Below, in pieces: positions 36,673 through 45,492 of a stretch of DNA of 64,000 bases. The stretch lies in the NCBI RefSeq assembly GCF_010120715.1, contig NZ_CP047591.1, positions 186,001-250,000 on the forward strand. The letters are read 5' to 3'. The notes beneath the pieces were generated by a model. It was not told the DNA's origin. It searched no databases and worked only from the letters and a program-made list of their open reading frames with translations. The DNA is from Aminipila terrae (GTDB taxonomy: Bacteria; Bacillota; Clostridia; Peptostreptococcales; Anaerovoracaceae). Made by a program: the position numbers and the translations under genes. The stretch's first letter is position 1. Each line of letters starts with the position of its first letter.

Positions 36673-37715
36673 TTATCTCTTAAAGCTTAAATTAATTAAT
36701 TCTATTTTATCCTTTTGGTTAGTCTTATGGAAAGTATGAGAAACAAACTCTTCATGTCCGTCTGGATTTGTCACTCCGATTTTTCCACAGTCATAAGCAG
36801 TTCTTTTTATGTATGGTTTTCCATTTTTGTCCATAAAGTGTTCTTCTATTATAACATAGTCTGTTTTTCATCCAACTTCAGTTCCTGATTTTTCTTCGTT
36901 AAATCTACATCTGTTACTTTTACAAGTTTATTGTTTTTGTCCATTTGTCTCACAACTGCACTTTCAAGATAATCAGTTTGTTCTACTGAAACCGAAAATT
37001 TGCTTGTAGTCTTGGCAACTTTGCTCCCTATGCCAGTGCCAGTGATATTCGTTCCGTAGCTTTCTGAAACAGCCATAGTCTCTTTTCCTCCGGTACTGTT
37101 TGCATCCATTATTATAATGCTGGGGGCTGGAATCACGGCATACACACTGCCATCAGCTCTTTTATATACACTATTTATTTTGATTTGACCCTCTTTCTTT
37201 GAATTTACACCAATTGTACCCTCCAAGGAATAGACTTTTTCACCAGCTTCCTCCTCATTTTCAAAGATATTTAACGCTGAGCCTATATGGGTATCATATA
37301 TTTCATCGGAAAAATTGCCCTCAATATCAGAATAAGTTTCTCCTTTTTCAACAAAATGTTTCTCTGTATAACCCATGTAATATCCGTCTATGTCATCAAA
37401 GGTATAACAGCCATTCTTTTGTTTCTTTCCTTCAACATGGAAGCCATTATCATATGCTTTCAATTCTTCATTGGTAAGCTTTTTCGTACTTCCGTCGGCT
37501 CTTACAAGCTTTTTCTCCTGATAGTATAAAGTATCCCCTTCCTGCATTTCATAATTCTTTAAATCCTCTTTGAAAGCGACAAAAACCCCAATTAATTCAT
37601 CACCATTTTTTAAATGTTGCAATTCTGGGTTTGCCAGACTGCATCCAGTTAAAAAAAACGACATTACAGCCATTATAAGAATAATTAATCCGTAAGCCTT
37701 ATATCTTCTACTCAT
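36673..37715 (-). pseudogene. Putative lipoprotein with one frameshift
   Basis: Signal peptide plus lipobox (MSFFLTGCSLANPE) at the N-terminus; start ATG 37715 overlaps the HTH gene by eight bases. One frame stops near 36849 after LKLDEKQTML. The next frame continues in good coding sequence (TDYVIIEEHFMDKNGKPYI and GVTNPDGHEEFVS) to 36673. The join is at a TTTTT run, 36864-36868, one base short. Full length would be ~347 residues. A late repeat (MDKNNKL, MDKNGKP) is visible. The family is not recognised; it is probably anchored outside the membrane. Confidence 0.7.
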
Positions 37716-37935
37716 CCTCTTCTTCCCCCAGTTCTCCATCAAATTTCAATATATCTCCCACATCACACTTCAGGTAATAACAGATTTTATTTATGGTATG
37801 AAAACGTACCCCTTTTGCCTTGCCGCTCCTTAAAACAGAAAGATTGGCTTCTGTTATGGAGACTAATTTGCAAAGTTCTTTGGAGGTCATATTTCTTTTT
37901 TTCAGTATTTCATCTAAATGAACTTCAATAGCCAT
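37708..37935 (-). CDS. Small XRE-family HTH regulator
   Basis: A 75-residue protein, almost entirely a helix-turn-helix: MTSKELCKLVSITEANLSVL and HTINKICYYLKCDVGDIL. It is of the YozG type that commonly accompanies DUF2975 membrane proteins. The start at ATG 37935 has GGAGG. It overlaps the downstream lipoprotein gene, so the three genes form one unit. Confidence 0.88.
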   Translation of the reverse strand: MAIEVHLDEILKKRNMTSKELCKLVSITEANLSVLRSGKAKGVRFHTINKICYYLKCDVGDILKFDGELGEEEDE

Positions 37936-37960
37936 TTTTTCCTCCAACTCCATTTATTAT

Positions 37961-38962
37961 TTATATAATCATCTGATTGTCATCATAAATCAATGTACTT
38001 TCTTTTAGATATTCTGCTATTAATAGCCCTGCAAAGGCCAGTATTAAAGGTAAAAACGGTATATCCACCAAAATGTCTGCATGCAATATGTCACCCCAGA
38101 ATATAAGCTGAATTACATTCTGGATAATGTTACACGTAACAGAAACAATAACCGTTTTTCTGCTTCTTTCAGCCAAAAGACCTGCTATTTTTACGGCCTC
38201 CTGTCCATACTTATTTTCTTTTAGGCAATGAATCAGCATCACTCCAGATTGCATGATTCCTACAAAGCACAGAGCCGGGAGCAGTTTTAAAATGGCTTTA
38301 ATGAAAATAATTGTTATACCCAGATCAGAAGGAAGATTTCCAGATTTCTGCATTAGATTCAGTGGCACAGTAAAACAAAACATGACCACGTATACCATAG
38401 TACAGATAATTATAATTCGTTCAGATTGTTTCCAAATGTTTTTATTCTCTATACCTCCTGCAACCTTCAATACCGCGAATCCTATAATCAGAGAATACGC
38501 AACAGCTGCCAGGATACTCTTGAGTACGGGCAACACATCTATCAAATCAGGCCCCTGTATTTGGGTCATCAGTTTGGACAGGGTACCAGGGTTGATAAAG
38601 CAGTAAACCATGAATAACAAATACACAGATAAAGCTATAAGAATTACATCTGTCAGCTGTATCGGACTGTCTTCACCTTTTTGCTCCTGATGAAAACTTA
38701 TATTCCATCTTTTCAGGAATTTCTTTCGTAAAGCAAAAGCAGCGGGACTCAGGCAGATGACCGTATATAAAATCCAGGCGGCTATATTCCCTGCTTCTGA
38801 ACTGAATGAAAGCCACCGGAGTAAATATGCTACTGCCTCAACAGGCATATAGGCTGCATAGTAAATCACTGAAATTTTTTCCAGGAAGTACATCACTATA
38901 GCTAAAATTGCAGAAATAAAAGCCAAAAAGCACACGATAATATTAAATCTTTTAATCTCCAT
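37961..38962 (-). CDS. Multi-pass membrane protein (DUF2975-like)
   Basis: About 333 residues with roughly nine hydrophobic segments. The C-terminal half (FIKAILKLLPALCFVGIMQS, LAERSRKTVIVSVTCNIIQN) resembles DUF2975 proteins; the length is about double the usual, suggesting a fused or duplicated form. The ATG at 38962 has AGAGGG; a TTG is possible at 38968. It is co-transcribed with the XRE regulator. Function unknown. Confidence 0.65.
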   Translation of the reverse strand: MEIKRFNIIVCFLAFISAILAIVMYFLEKISVIYYAAYMPVEAVAYLLRWLSFSSEAGNIAAWILYTVICLSPAAFALRKKFLKRWNISFHQEQKGEDSPIQLTDVILIALSVYLLFMVYCFINPGTLSKLMTQIQGPDLIDVLPVLKSILAAVAYSLIIGFAVLKVAGGIENKNIWKQSERIIIICTMVYVVMFCFTVPLNLMQKSGNLPSDLGITIIFIKAILKLLPALCFVGIMQSGVMLIHCLKENKYGQEAVKIAGLLAERSRKTVIVSVTCNIIQNVIQLIFWGDILHADILVDIPFLPLILAFAGLLIAEYLKESTLIYDDNQMII

Positions 38963-39090
38963 TCCCAAACCCTCTCTATATTATAATTATTGTTTTTCGA
39001 TAATTTTATCTTTATATTATGGGAGAAATTATTGTTTGTCAATAATTTTTTTGTGGTTTAATGTACAATTTTAAATTTTAGTCCGGTATA

Positions 39091-39124
39091 TAAAAAATGC
39101 CAGGTGCTACAACCACCTGGCATT
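39091..39124 (-). terminator. Terminator of the PadR-DUF2812 unit
   Basis: ATGCCAGGTG/CACCTGGCAT stem (39097-39106 and 39114-39123) with TTTTT on the minus strand, directly after the DUF2812 stop. Confidence 0.92.
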
Positions 39125-39126
39125 TC

Positions 39127-39639
39127 CTAAATTTCATTTTTCAATTGTTTGATTTTCCAGTTACATTTCCACACAATCCGTAGAAAAGTCAAAGTAATTA
39201 ACCCAAGTAATGCCACAAAAGTCCAGATAAAAGAAGCTCCGTTCTGAACGGCACAAGTCAGTTCAATAAGAAAACAAATGGCTTCTATAATCAAAGCTAC
39301 TGTAAAAAAATTTCTAATGCGTGTGTACTGTGCTATTTTAGACTCTCCATCCGTATACATCTGAAAGGCTCCTTCAGATGCCTTTTTTCTGATGAAAATC
39401 CACCTGTACCATTGAGAAACCACTTCTACCCCGCTGTCTTCCATAAAACAGGAAAAATCACTTTTATCCCCATGCCAATTATCTAATAAATCAATCTGAT
39501 AATTATACTCTCCTGGCTTACAAGGTTCAAAGCTGTAAATCCCCAGAAAAAAATTGTTAAATGCAAAGCCCCTTTTAGCCATTTCGTTCAGCCAATTTTC
39601 TTCTTCATCTTTATCCAAATACAATTTAAACTTTTTCAT
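39127..39639 (-). CDS. DUF2812 membrane protein
   Basis: A 170-residue protein. The soluble N-terminal part (KKFKLYLDKDEEENWLNEMA, then GYSFEP-like IYSFEPCKPGEYNYQID) is typical of DUF2812. Two membrane helices follow near residues 110-160. It is 14 bases after a PadR gene, the usual pairing; the function of the pair is unknown. Confidence 0.85.
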   Translation of the reverse strand: MKKFKLYLDKDEEENWLNEMAKRGFAFNNFFLGIYSFEPCKPGEYNYQIDLLDNWHGDKSDFSCFMEDSGVEVVSQWYRWIFIRKKASEGAFQMYTDGESKIAQYTRIRNFFTVALIIEAICFLIELTCAVQNGASFIWTFVALLGLITLTFLRIVWKCNWKIKQLKNEI

Positions 39640-39653
39640 ATTGGTCTCCCTTA

Positions 39654-39962
39654 TTATTCCATTTGTTTCGAATTGCTAACCAGTTCTTCCAGCCGCTTTA
39701 CTTCTTCCTTAAATACCTGCCTGCCTGTATCTGAGATAAGATACTCTTTTTTCTTCCTTGATTCTTTATCTTCGCTGTAAAGAGTAATCCAGCCTTTTGA
39801 CACCATGGAATTAATAGCTCCATATAAAGTGCCCGGGCCCAGGCTTAACCTTCCTTTTGTCATCTCTAAGACATCCTGTATGATACCATATCCGTAGTTG
39901 GGCTTTCTAACCGCCAGCAGTATATAAAAAAGGGCCTCTGTTAAGGGCGAATTTTTATCCAA
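39654..39962 (-). CDS. PadR-family transcription regulator
   Basis: About 102 residues: a winged helix with LTEALFYILLAVRKPNYGYG and LGPGTLYGAINSMVSKGWI, then a short C-terminal helix. I place the start at TTG 39962 because GGAGG lies eight bases upstream; a TTG at 39977 would put that site inside the gene. It probably represses its own promoter through repeats around the -10 element. Confidence 0.9.
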   Translation of the reverse strand: MDKNSPLTEALFYILLAVRKPNYGYGIIQDVLEMTKGRLSLGPGTLYGAINSMVSKGWITLYSEDKESRKKKEYLISDTGRQVFKEEVKRLEELVSNSKQME

Positions 39963-39987
39963 TGTATCGTCCTCCAATCTATCGCCT

Positions 39988-40029
39988 TACGATATATAAC
40001 AATATATCAGCATACGATATATTTGTCAA
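39988..40029 (-). promoter_or_regulatory. PadR promoter with two operator-like direct repeats
   Basis: Minus-strand TTGACA (40024-40029), 17-base spacer, TATATT (40001-40006). The ten-base sequence TACGATATAT (plus-strand reading) occurs at 39988-39997 and 40013-40022, one copy on each side of the -10. This is a plausible PadR autoregulatory site. Confidence 0.7.
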
Positions 40030-40040
40030 TAACATATTCA

Positions 40041-41225
40041 TTAAACAAACTCTGCAAGTATAGAATTGGAAATATCCACACCCTTTAGGGTAAACCTCAT
40101 TCTGTTATTTTCCAAAACCAGCATTCCTTTTTTTACATATTCCTCTATTACTTTTTCCTGTTCGGGATATACTTCAAAGATTTTTTTATGGAACTTATGC
40201 TCAAATTCTATCAGACTTATACCTTCTGCTCTCCTCATTCCTGTTATAATGAATTCCACCATGTCGTCCCTCACTGTATTAATATGCTTCCATTCCACCC
40301 ATTCTTTTTTCTCTTCTGTATCATCAGCCATAAAATCTACAGGGTTTGAGACTAAGACTTCGATATATTTGTTTAAATCACGGGTATTACTAAACCGTTC
40401 CCCGTTCATATAAGAATGTGTACCAATACCTATACCAAGATAGTTTTCCATAGACCAATATTTAAGGTTATGCCTGCATTCAAACCCTCGTTTTGCACAA
40501 TTGGAAATTTCATAGTGATGATACCCGGCTTCTTTTAAAAATGTTGCTGCAAAATGATACATCTCCCTGTCAGTCTTATCCGATACCATTTCCAGTTCAC
40601 CTTTTTCAAACATTTCAAAGTAACGTGTCCCCTCTTCCAGCTGAAGACTGTAAAAGGAAATATGCTCTGGTTTTAAATCAACAGCTTCCTGTAGGGTCTT
40701 TTCCCAGATATCTCTGGTATGAGCCGGAATAGCAAACATTAAGTCCATATTTATATTATCAAATCCAGCTTTTCTCGCTAAATGGTATGTCTCTTTTGCA
40801 TCATCAGACTGATGCACCCTTCCCAGCCGTTTCAGAGCCAGGTCATCCAATGTCTGAACGCCAAGACTGATACGGTTGATTCCTGCATCCTTATAAATTT
40901 CAAACTTCTGCCCATGGACAGTTTTTGGGTTACATTCAATGGTTATTTCTGCGTTCTTGTCCACTTTATATTTTTGTTTTATTAACAAAAGCACCTCTTT
41001 TATTAATACCGGATCAATCAGTGAAGGTGTGCCGCCCCCAAAGAATATGGAATCAACTATAAACTTACCGCCATATAGGCTACTATAATAATCCAGTTCT
41101 TTTTTCAACCCATCTGTATATTGTCTGTGAATACCATCCCCCGTGTTTTCAAAAGACAGAAAATCACAATACAAACATTTTTTTATACAAAAAGGTATAT
41201 GTATATATATTCCAAGCTTTTTCAT
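40041..41225 (-). CDS. hemW: HemW-type radical SAM protein
   Basis: About 394 residues with GIYIHIPFCIKKCLYCDFLS, the CxxxCxxC radical SAM motif. The C-terminal HemN-like domain includes HYEISNCAKRGFECRHNLKYW. HemW was annotated as oxygen-independent coproporphyrinogen oxidase but acts as a heme chaperone. lepA-hemW adjacency is usual in Firmicutes; here ~1.1 kb of inserted DNA separates them. Two adjacent ATGs (41228 and 41225) are possible; GGAGG spacing favours the second. Confidence 0.93.
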   Translation of the reverse strand: MKKLGIYIHIPFCIKKCLYCDFLSFENTGDGIHRQYTDGLKKELDYYSSLYGGKFIVDSIFFGGGTPSLIDPVLIKEVLLLIKQKYKVDKNAEITIECNPKTVHGQKFEIYKDAGINRISLGVQTLDDLALKRLGRVHQSDDAKETYHLARKAGFDNINMDLMFAIPAHTRDIWEKTLQEAVDLKPEHISFYSLQLEEGTRYFEMFEKGELEMVSDKTDREMYHFAATFLKEAGYHHYEISNCAKRGFECRHNLKYWSMENYLGIGIGTHSYMNGERFSNTRDLNKYIEVLVSNPVDFMADDTEEKKEWVEWKHINTVRDDMVEFIITGMRRAEGISLIEFEHKFHKKIFEVYPEQEKVIEEYVKKGMLVLENNRMRFTLKGVDISNSILAEFV

Positions 41226-41390
41226 CATACCTCCAAAAAATTTGACTTAATAAAATATCATTAGCTTTATTATAACAAAAGAATAAGGAAAACCACTAGC
41301 TATAATTTCCTGGTTATTATTCACCTAATGTTCCGGAGCAAAGAATACCTTCAGATGATTTGGTTAGGATAAGAACAAGGAGGTGATAAC

Positions 41391-41588
41391 ATGAATGACA
41401 ATATTGATTTAGGTAATCTCACATCAAAGCAAATCGGGAACCTGATGACAAAACCCATGATTGACAGAGGTAAAGAGCTGGCCAGCACCATGACTTCTGA
41501 TCAGGAAGTTGATTATGGAGATTTACCATCCAGAGCACTATCTGCTCTTGGTAAACAGGTTGTTAACAACCAGACCACCCAAATATAA
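41391..41588 (+). CDS. Small hypothetical protein, weakly SASP-like
   Basis: A 65-residue protein with an excellent ribosome site (AAGGAGGTGAT) and its own terminator, so clearly expressed. The second half, DYGDLPSRALSALGKQVV, is faintly like the end of alpha/beta-type small acid-soluble spore proteins, but the invariant Gly-Gly and GPR-cleavage motifs are missing. It is transcribed against the neighbouring lepA and hemW. Function not recognised. Confidence 0.7.
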   Translation: MNDNIDLGNLTSKQIGNLMTKPMIDRGKELASTMTSDQEVDYGDLPSRALSALGKQVVNNQTTQI

Positions 41589-41599
41589 AATAATGAACA

Positions 41600-41643
41600 A
41601 AAGAGCAAATCCTTAGAAAAGCTCTAAAGTTTTGCTCTTTTTA
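41600..41643 (+). terminator. Terminator of the small gene at 41391
   Basis: AAAGAGCAAA (41600-41609) pairs with TTTGCTCTTT (41631-41640), followed by TTTT. Confidence 0.8.
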
Positions 41644-41653
41644 AAATTACTTC

Positions 41654-41698
41654 TTATTTATTATCATCATACTTAAGAACAGCTGTAAAGGCTCCTGA
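41654..41698 (-). repeat. Duplicate lepA 3' tail (copy B)
   Basis: Codon for codon this encodes the last 12 residues of LepA (AFTAVLKYDDNK) plus the stop, as in the true gene at 42324, but with several synonymous changes. No start codon or gene body is attached. Such truncated tails are left when a mobile element integrates at a gene end and restores it. Confidence 0.8.
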
Positions 41699-41703
41699 GT
41701 ACC

Positions 41704-41847
41704 TTATAAATGACCTTTTTTCTTCAGTTTTCTTGCATCATTCACTGCTTTCTGCTTGTCTCTTTTTAATTTGCGGCAATTATCACACACATTATTGCTT
41801 TCTCCTGAGGTCAATACTTTGCCACACTGTTTACATTTTTTAATCAT
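41704..41847 (-). CDS. Small zinc-ribbon protein
   Basis: A 47-residue protein: CKQCGKVL and CDNCRKLK give two CxxC pairs for zinc, followed by a strongly basic helix ending RKLKKKGHL. ATG 41847 has an AAAGG site. It stands between two copies of the lepA tail, so it was probably brought in by a mobile element. Basic mini zinc-ribbons often bind nucleic acid; no more specific role is visible. Confidence 0.7.
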   Translation of the reverse strand: MIKKCKQCGKVLTSGESNNVCDNCRKLKRDKQKAVNDARKLKKKGHL

Positions 41848-41864
41848 ACTATTTACCTTTCAGG

Positions 41865-41893
41865 TTATTTATCATTATCGTACTTAAGCACAT
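41865..41893 (-). repeat. Duplicate lepA 3' tail (copy C)
   Basis: About 28 bases encoding VLKYDNDK and stop, similar to the LepA C-terminus (VLKYDDNK) at about 23 of 28 bases. The open frame upstream (NKINKAVEKDIVN) has no start and meets a stop after ~25 codons. Likely a third attachment-site copy. Confidence 0.65.
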
Positions 41894-42003
41894 TAACAAT
41901 ATCCTTTTCAACTGCTTTATTTATTTTATTATTTTTCCTATACTATTTCAACAAAATTTAATATAATTTCTATAGAATTTTATTGAAACTAATAAGGTGA
42001 ATT

Positions 42004-42232
42004 ATGAATAATTTAGTTGCTATCTACTGTCGTTTAAGCAAAGAAGATATTGATAAAAGAATCATTTAGAGAAAGCATTAATAATCAAGGTGCAATGCTC
42101 TTAGACTATGCCTATAAGCATCATTTCCAAACCTGTAAAATTTATACAGATGGAGACTACTCTGGTGCAGATATAAGTAAGATACGCCCTCAATATAGCC
42201 AATTACTGCATGATGCAATACAAATATATTAA
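42004..42232 (+). pseudogene. Serine recombinase N-terminal fragment
   Basis: The start MNNLVAIYCRLSKED has the catalytic Ser context of large serine recombinases. One base appears missing at AAAA 42055-42058; the next frame continues SINNQGAMLLDYAYKHHF and YTDGDYSGAD, typical of the resolvase domain. It ends after ~80 residues instead of the usual ~500, so it is a true remnant regardless of the indel. It lies between lepA and tail copy C, consistent with a decayed element that integrated at the lepA 3' end. Confidence 0.85.
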
Positions 42233-42253
42233 ATTTAAATTATTTACACTACC

Positions 42254-42291
42254 TAGGGTAGAGATTTTTCATTTCTCTACCCTATTTTTTT
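42254..42291 (+). terminator. Terminator after the recombinase remnant
   Basis: TAGGGTAGAGA/TCTCTACCCTA stem (42254-42264 and 42274-42284) followed by TTTTTTT. Confidence 0.88.
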
Positions 42292-42323
42292 ACGATTCTT
42301 GTTTAAGGTATATATTCGCTATT

Positions 42324-44135
42324 TTATTTATTATCATCGTACTTCAGAACAGCAGTGAAAGCTTCCTGAGGAACTTCAACAGTACCAAACTGTCTCATTC
42401 TCTTTTTACCTTCTTTCTGCTTTTCAAGAAGTTTTTTCTTACGGGAGATATCGCCCCCGTAGCACTTGGCAATTACGTCTTTTCGATAAGCCCTAACCGT
42501 TTCTCTGGCGATTACCTTCTGCCCGATTGCTGCCTGTATAGGAACCTCAAACTGATGCATTGGTATGATTTCTTTCAGCTTTTCGCAAACAAACTTCCCT
42601 CTTGCATAAGCCTTTGATTCATGAACAATCATTGAAAAGGCGTCCACTAAATCTTTATTTAAAAGAACATCCATTTTTACTACCTGAGAACGTTCATATC
42701 TAATAAACTCATAGTCCAGAGAACCATATCCCCTGGTCTTTGATTTCAATGCATCAAAGAAATCATAAATAACTTCGTTTAATGGCATTTCATAGTGAAG
42801 CTGAACCCTTGTTTCTGTAATATATTCCATATGAATCATTTTGCCTCGTCGATCCTGGCAAAGTTCCATGATGGCTCCCACATACTCCTTCGGAATCATA
42901 ACATCTGCTTTAACAATGGGCTCTTCAATATGCTCAATTTCCGTTGGTTTAGGCAGGTTGGAAGGATTCTGAATCATCAGGATATCCCCATTATTCATGA
43001 CTACCTTATATATTACACTAGGTGAAGTTGTGATTACTGCAAGGTCAAACTCCCTTTCCAGCCTTTCCACTATGATTTCCATGTGAAGAAGCCCTAGAAA
43101 GCCGCATCGGAATCCAAAGCCTAATGCCTGGGAGGTCTCTGCTTCAAAATTAAACGCAGCATCGTTTACCTGAAGTTTTTCCAGTGCATCTTTAACATTT
43201 TCATACTTTTCCCCTTCTGCAGGATAAATACCGCAGTAAACCATGGACTGGACTTTCTTATATCCTGGAAGGGCTTCTGCAGTAGGATTCCCATCAAGAG
43301 TTATGGTATCACCTACTCTGGCATCAGCCACCTGCTTAATGCTGGCACAGATATATCCAACTTCACCAGCTCTTAATTCTTTACATGGCACAGGACCCGG
43401 AGAGCATACGCCAACTTCAGTGACTTCGTACTTTTTCTTGGTATTCATCATACGAATGGTATCACCTTTTTTAACTCGTCCATCAAAGACTCTTGTATAA
43501 ATAACAACACCTTTATAGTTGTCATAATAGGAATCAAAAATCAATGCCTTCAGTTTTCCTTCTATGCTGCCGGAAGGGGCTGGAACCTGGGCTACTATGG
43601 CTTCAAGCAGGTCTTCAATACCAATGCCTTCTTTGGCAGAAACCAAAGGAGCATTTTCCGCATCTATACCAATGATATCCTCAATCTCCAGTTTTACTTC
43701 ATCGGGTCTGGCACTGGCTAAATCAATCTTATTCAAGGTGGGAATAATCTCCAGATTTTCATCAAGAGCCAGATAAACATTTGCCAGAGTCTGTGCTTCT
43801 ACTCCCTGAGTAGCATCTACTATAAGCACTGCTCCTTCACAGGCAGCAAGACTTCTGGAAACTTCATAGGTAAAGTCCACATGTCCTGGGGTATCAATCA
43901 AATTGAAGATATATTCTTCTCCGTTTTTTGCTTTATACACAAGTCTGGTGGTTTGAAGCTTAATGGTTATTCCTCTTTCACGCTCTAAGTCCATATTGTC
44001 CAAAAATTGTTCTTTCATGTCTCTATGCGCTACCAACCCTGTTTTTTCAATAATTCTGTCAGCTAATGTTGATTTACCGTGATCTATATGTGCAATAATG
44101 CTAAAATTTCTTATATGTTTCTGGTATGAGTCCAT
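42324..44135 (-). CDS. lepA: Translation elongation factor 4 (LepA)
   Basis: A 603-residue GTPase with AHIDHGKSTLADRI (P-loop), DTPGHVDFTYEVSRS (switch II) and NKIDL. The C-terminal LepA domain includes RGYGSLDYEF, the KMDVLLNKDLVDAF region and CYGGDISRKKKLLEKQKEGK. It promotes back-translocation or remodelling of stalled ribosomes. ATG 44135 has GAGGAGG. Its last 12 codons recur twice downstream. Confidence 0.98.
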   Translation of the reverse strand: MDSYQKHIRNFSIIAHIDHGKSTLADRIIEKTGLVAHRDMKEQFLDNMDLERERGITIKLQTTRLVYKAKNGEEYIFNLIDTPGHVDFTYEVSRSLAACEGAVLIVDATQGVEAQTLANVYLALDENLEIIPTLNKIDLASARPDEVKLEIEDIIGIDAENAPLVSAKEGIGIEDLLEAIVAQVPAPSGSIEGKLKALIFDSYYDNYKGVVIYTRVFDGRVKKGDTIRMMNTKKKYEVTEVGVCSPGPVPCKELRAGEVGYICASIKQVADARVGDTITLDGNPTAEALPGYKKVQSMVYCGIYPAEGEKYENVKDALEKLQVNDAAFNFEAETSQALGFGFRCGFLGLLHMEIIVERLEREFDLAVITTSPSVIYKVVMNNGDILMIQNPSNLPKPTEIEHIEEPIVKADVMIPKEYVGAIMELCQDRRGKMIHMEYITETRVQLHYEMPLNEVIYDFFDALKSKTRGYGSLDYEFIRYERSQVVKMDVLLNKDLVDAFSMIVHESKAYARGKFVCEKLKEIIPMHQFEVPIQAAIGQKVIARETVRAYRKDVIAKCYGGDISRKKKLLEKQKEGKKRMRQFGTVEVPQEAFTAVLKYDDNK

Positions 44136-44201
44136 ACTTCCTCCTCAATCATAATAAGTATCTCTATATCCCTACTATTATAATTGATATTACCGTGAAT
44201 T

Positions 44202-44429
44202 TCAATTGTTAATCCATTTTAACAGATGTTCATTATTCACCTTCATAGTAAACTCATAGCCCAGTGCAAAACTGTCACCGGGCTCATATACGTTCACCTG
44301 ATTTAAAGTCATATCCACAGCAGGCGCATAACCTGCCATATGACCACTTCTTACATCTACAGTAATAACTCCAACAATCCCACCAATAAAAAGAAGGAAT
44401 ATCAAAAATCCTCTGAAAAATGTTCTCAT
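44202..44429 (-). CDS. Small membrane protein between spoIIP and lepA
   Basis: About 75 residues: one N-terminal helix (FFRGFLIFLLFIGGIVGVI), then a soluble domain of ~50 residues (GYAPAVDMTLNQVNVYEPGD). The start at ATG 44429 follows AGGGG; an upstream ATG at 44450 has no good site. Its place after spoIIP suggests a sporulation-linked membrane protein. Family not recognised. Confidence 0.65.
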   Translation of the reverse strand: MRTFFRGFLIFLLFIGGIVGVITVDVRSGHMAGYAPAVDMTLNQVNVYEPGDSFALGYEFTMKVNNEHLLKWINN

Positions 44430-44489
44430 CTTTTGTAACCCCTGACTCATAGGGCTTATTTCTGCGTAACAAAATCAGCTTTTGATTCA

Positions 44490-45443
44490 TCAGTTGCTGT
44501 GATCTTTAATCACTGCAGCAAGCACATCAGCAAAACATTTTGCTGAAGCCTTAGATTCCCTGATGTTATTTTCATTGTTTCCAATTTCAAGCAACAGATC
44601 ATAATCTGAAACATACTGATTAAATTTATATGCCTTTTCAATGATTCTACCACCGTATCCTGGGTACATTTCTTCCGCCTTTTTGTTTACGGTATTGGCA
44701 AATATTTTTAGTTTATCAGCATTTGGATTGCCATTTCCAACTACCAGATTGTACTTTGCTACTGTTTCTCCGTTAACAATGGCTGTTTTCCCTGCTCCAC
44801 CTGAATATCCCGCAGCATCCCTATGTAAATCTATTACCACCGCCACATTTTGATACTTCCCAAGCAGGTTTTTTATAGTCTCCAAAGACCTGCTGTAAGA
44901 CTGGTTATAAGAAGGATTGTCGTGAATAGTTTTGTCATGAACCACCTGAATTCCCTGTTTCTGAAGTTCTGCCGTCAGAACATTACCAACTTCTCTCACG
45001 GTTCCTTCTTCCTGAAGTACATGGAAGTTGCCGTCCGAGGCCGGCTGATAGGATTCAGTTGCATGCGTGTGATAAATAATGACAACTGGCTTACTGTTAT
45101 CAATATTTATGGTTTGTGGCGATGGATTTGCAGGGTCCTGTGTATCAACTACTGCTGGAGTTTCAGTAGCTGGTACTTCCTGTGCAGCCGCATCATCTGC
45201 GGCTCCAGTTTCCTGCCCTGGTATGTTTTCTGCTTCAGACTCTTCCTGTTCTCCATCAGGAGTTTGCTGTCTTTCTGTCCCCCTGCTGCCTACCATTAAT
45301 GCCCCTGATAAGCACATCTTACCCACGTCTGCCTCTGTTAACTGAAAATCTCTGTCGTTGCCTTTTTCCATGCCCCGAACAGTCACCACAGTGGTTATCA
45401 CAAATACTGCCATCCCTAATGTGAGCAATCGTTTTCCCTTCAT
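44490..45443 (-). CDS. spoIIP: Stage II sporulation protein P
   Basis: A 317-residue protein with an N-terminal signal/anchor helix and a Glu/Ala/Pro-rich linker (about 55-110). The amidase/endopeptidase domain has IIYHTHATESYQP, VIDLHRDAAGYSG and LLEIGNNENN, the metal-site motifs of SpoIIP. With SpoIID it degrades septal peptidoglycan during engulfment of the forespore. It follows gpr, the standard order. Confidence 0.95.
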   Translation of the reverse strand: MKGKRLLTLGMAVFVITTVVTVRGMEKGNDRDFQLTEADVGKMCLSGALMVGSRGTERQQTPDGEQEESEAENIPGQETGAADDAAAQEVPATETPAVVDTQDPANPSPQTINIDNSKPVVIIYHTHATESYQPASDGNFHVLQEEGTVREVGNVLTAELQKQGIQVVHDKTIHDNPSYNQSYSRSLETIKNLLGKYQNVAVVIDLHRDAAGYSGGAGKTAIVNGETVAKYNLVVGNGNPNADKLKIFANTVNKKAEEMYPGYGGRIIEKAYKFNQYVSDYDLLLEIGNNENNIRESKASAKCFADVLAAVIKDHSN

Positions 45444-45492
45444 TTTTATCCCCCATTCAGGCGTATTTCTTTAGCTCTAATTAAGCTCGCCC

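Noticed and set aside
41391..41588. Assignment as an alpha/beta-type small acid-soluble spore protein
   Set aside because: Only a short resemblance at the C-terminal half; the conserved Gly-Gly and GPR-site motifs are absent, so only a hypothetical call is made.
44284..44490. A 68-codon frame overlapping the small membrane gene after spoIIP
   Set aside because: Composition is not protein-like in the second half and it overlaps the better-supported frame with a membrane helix and ribosome site.
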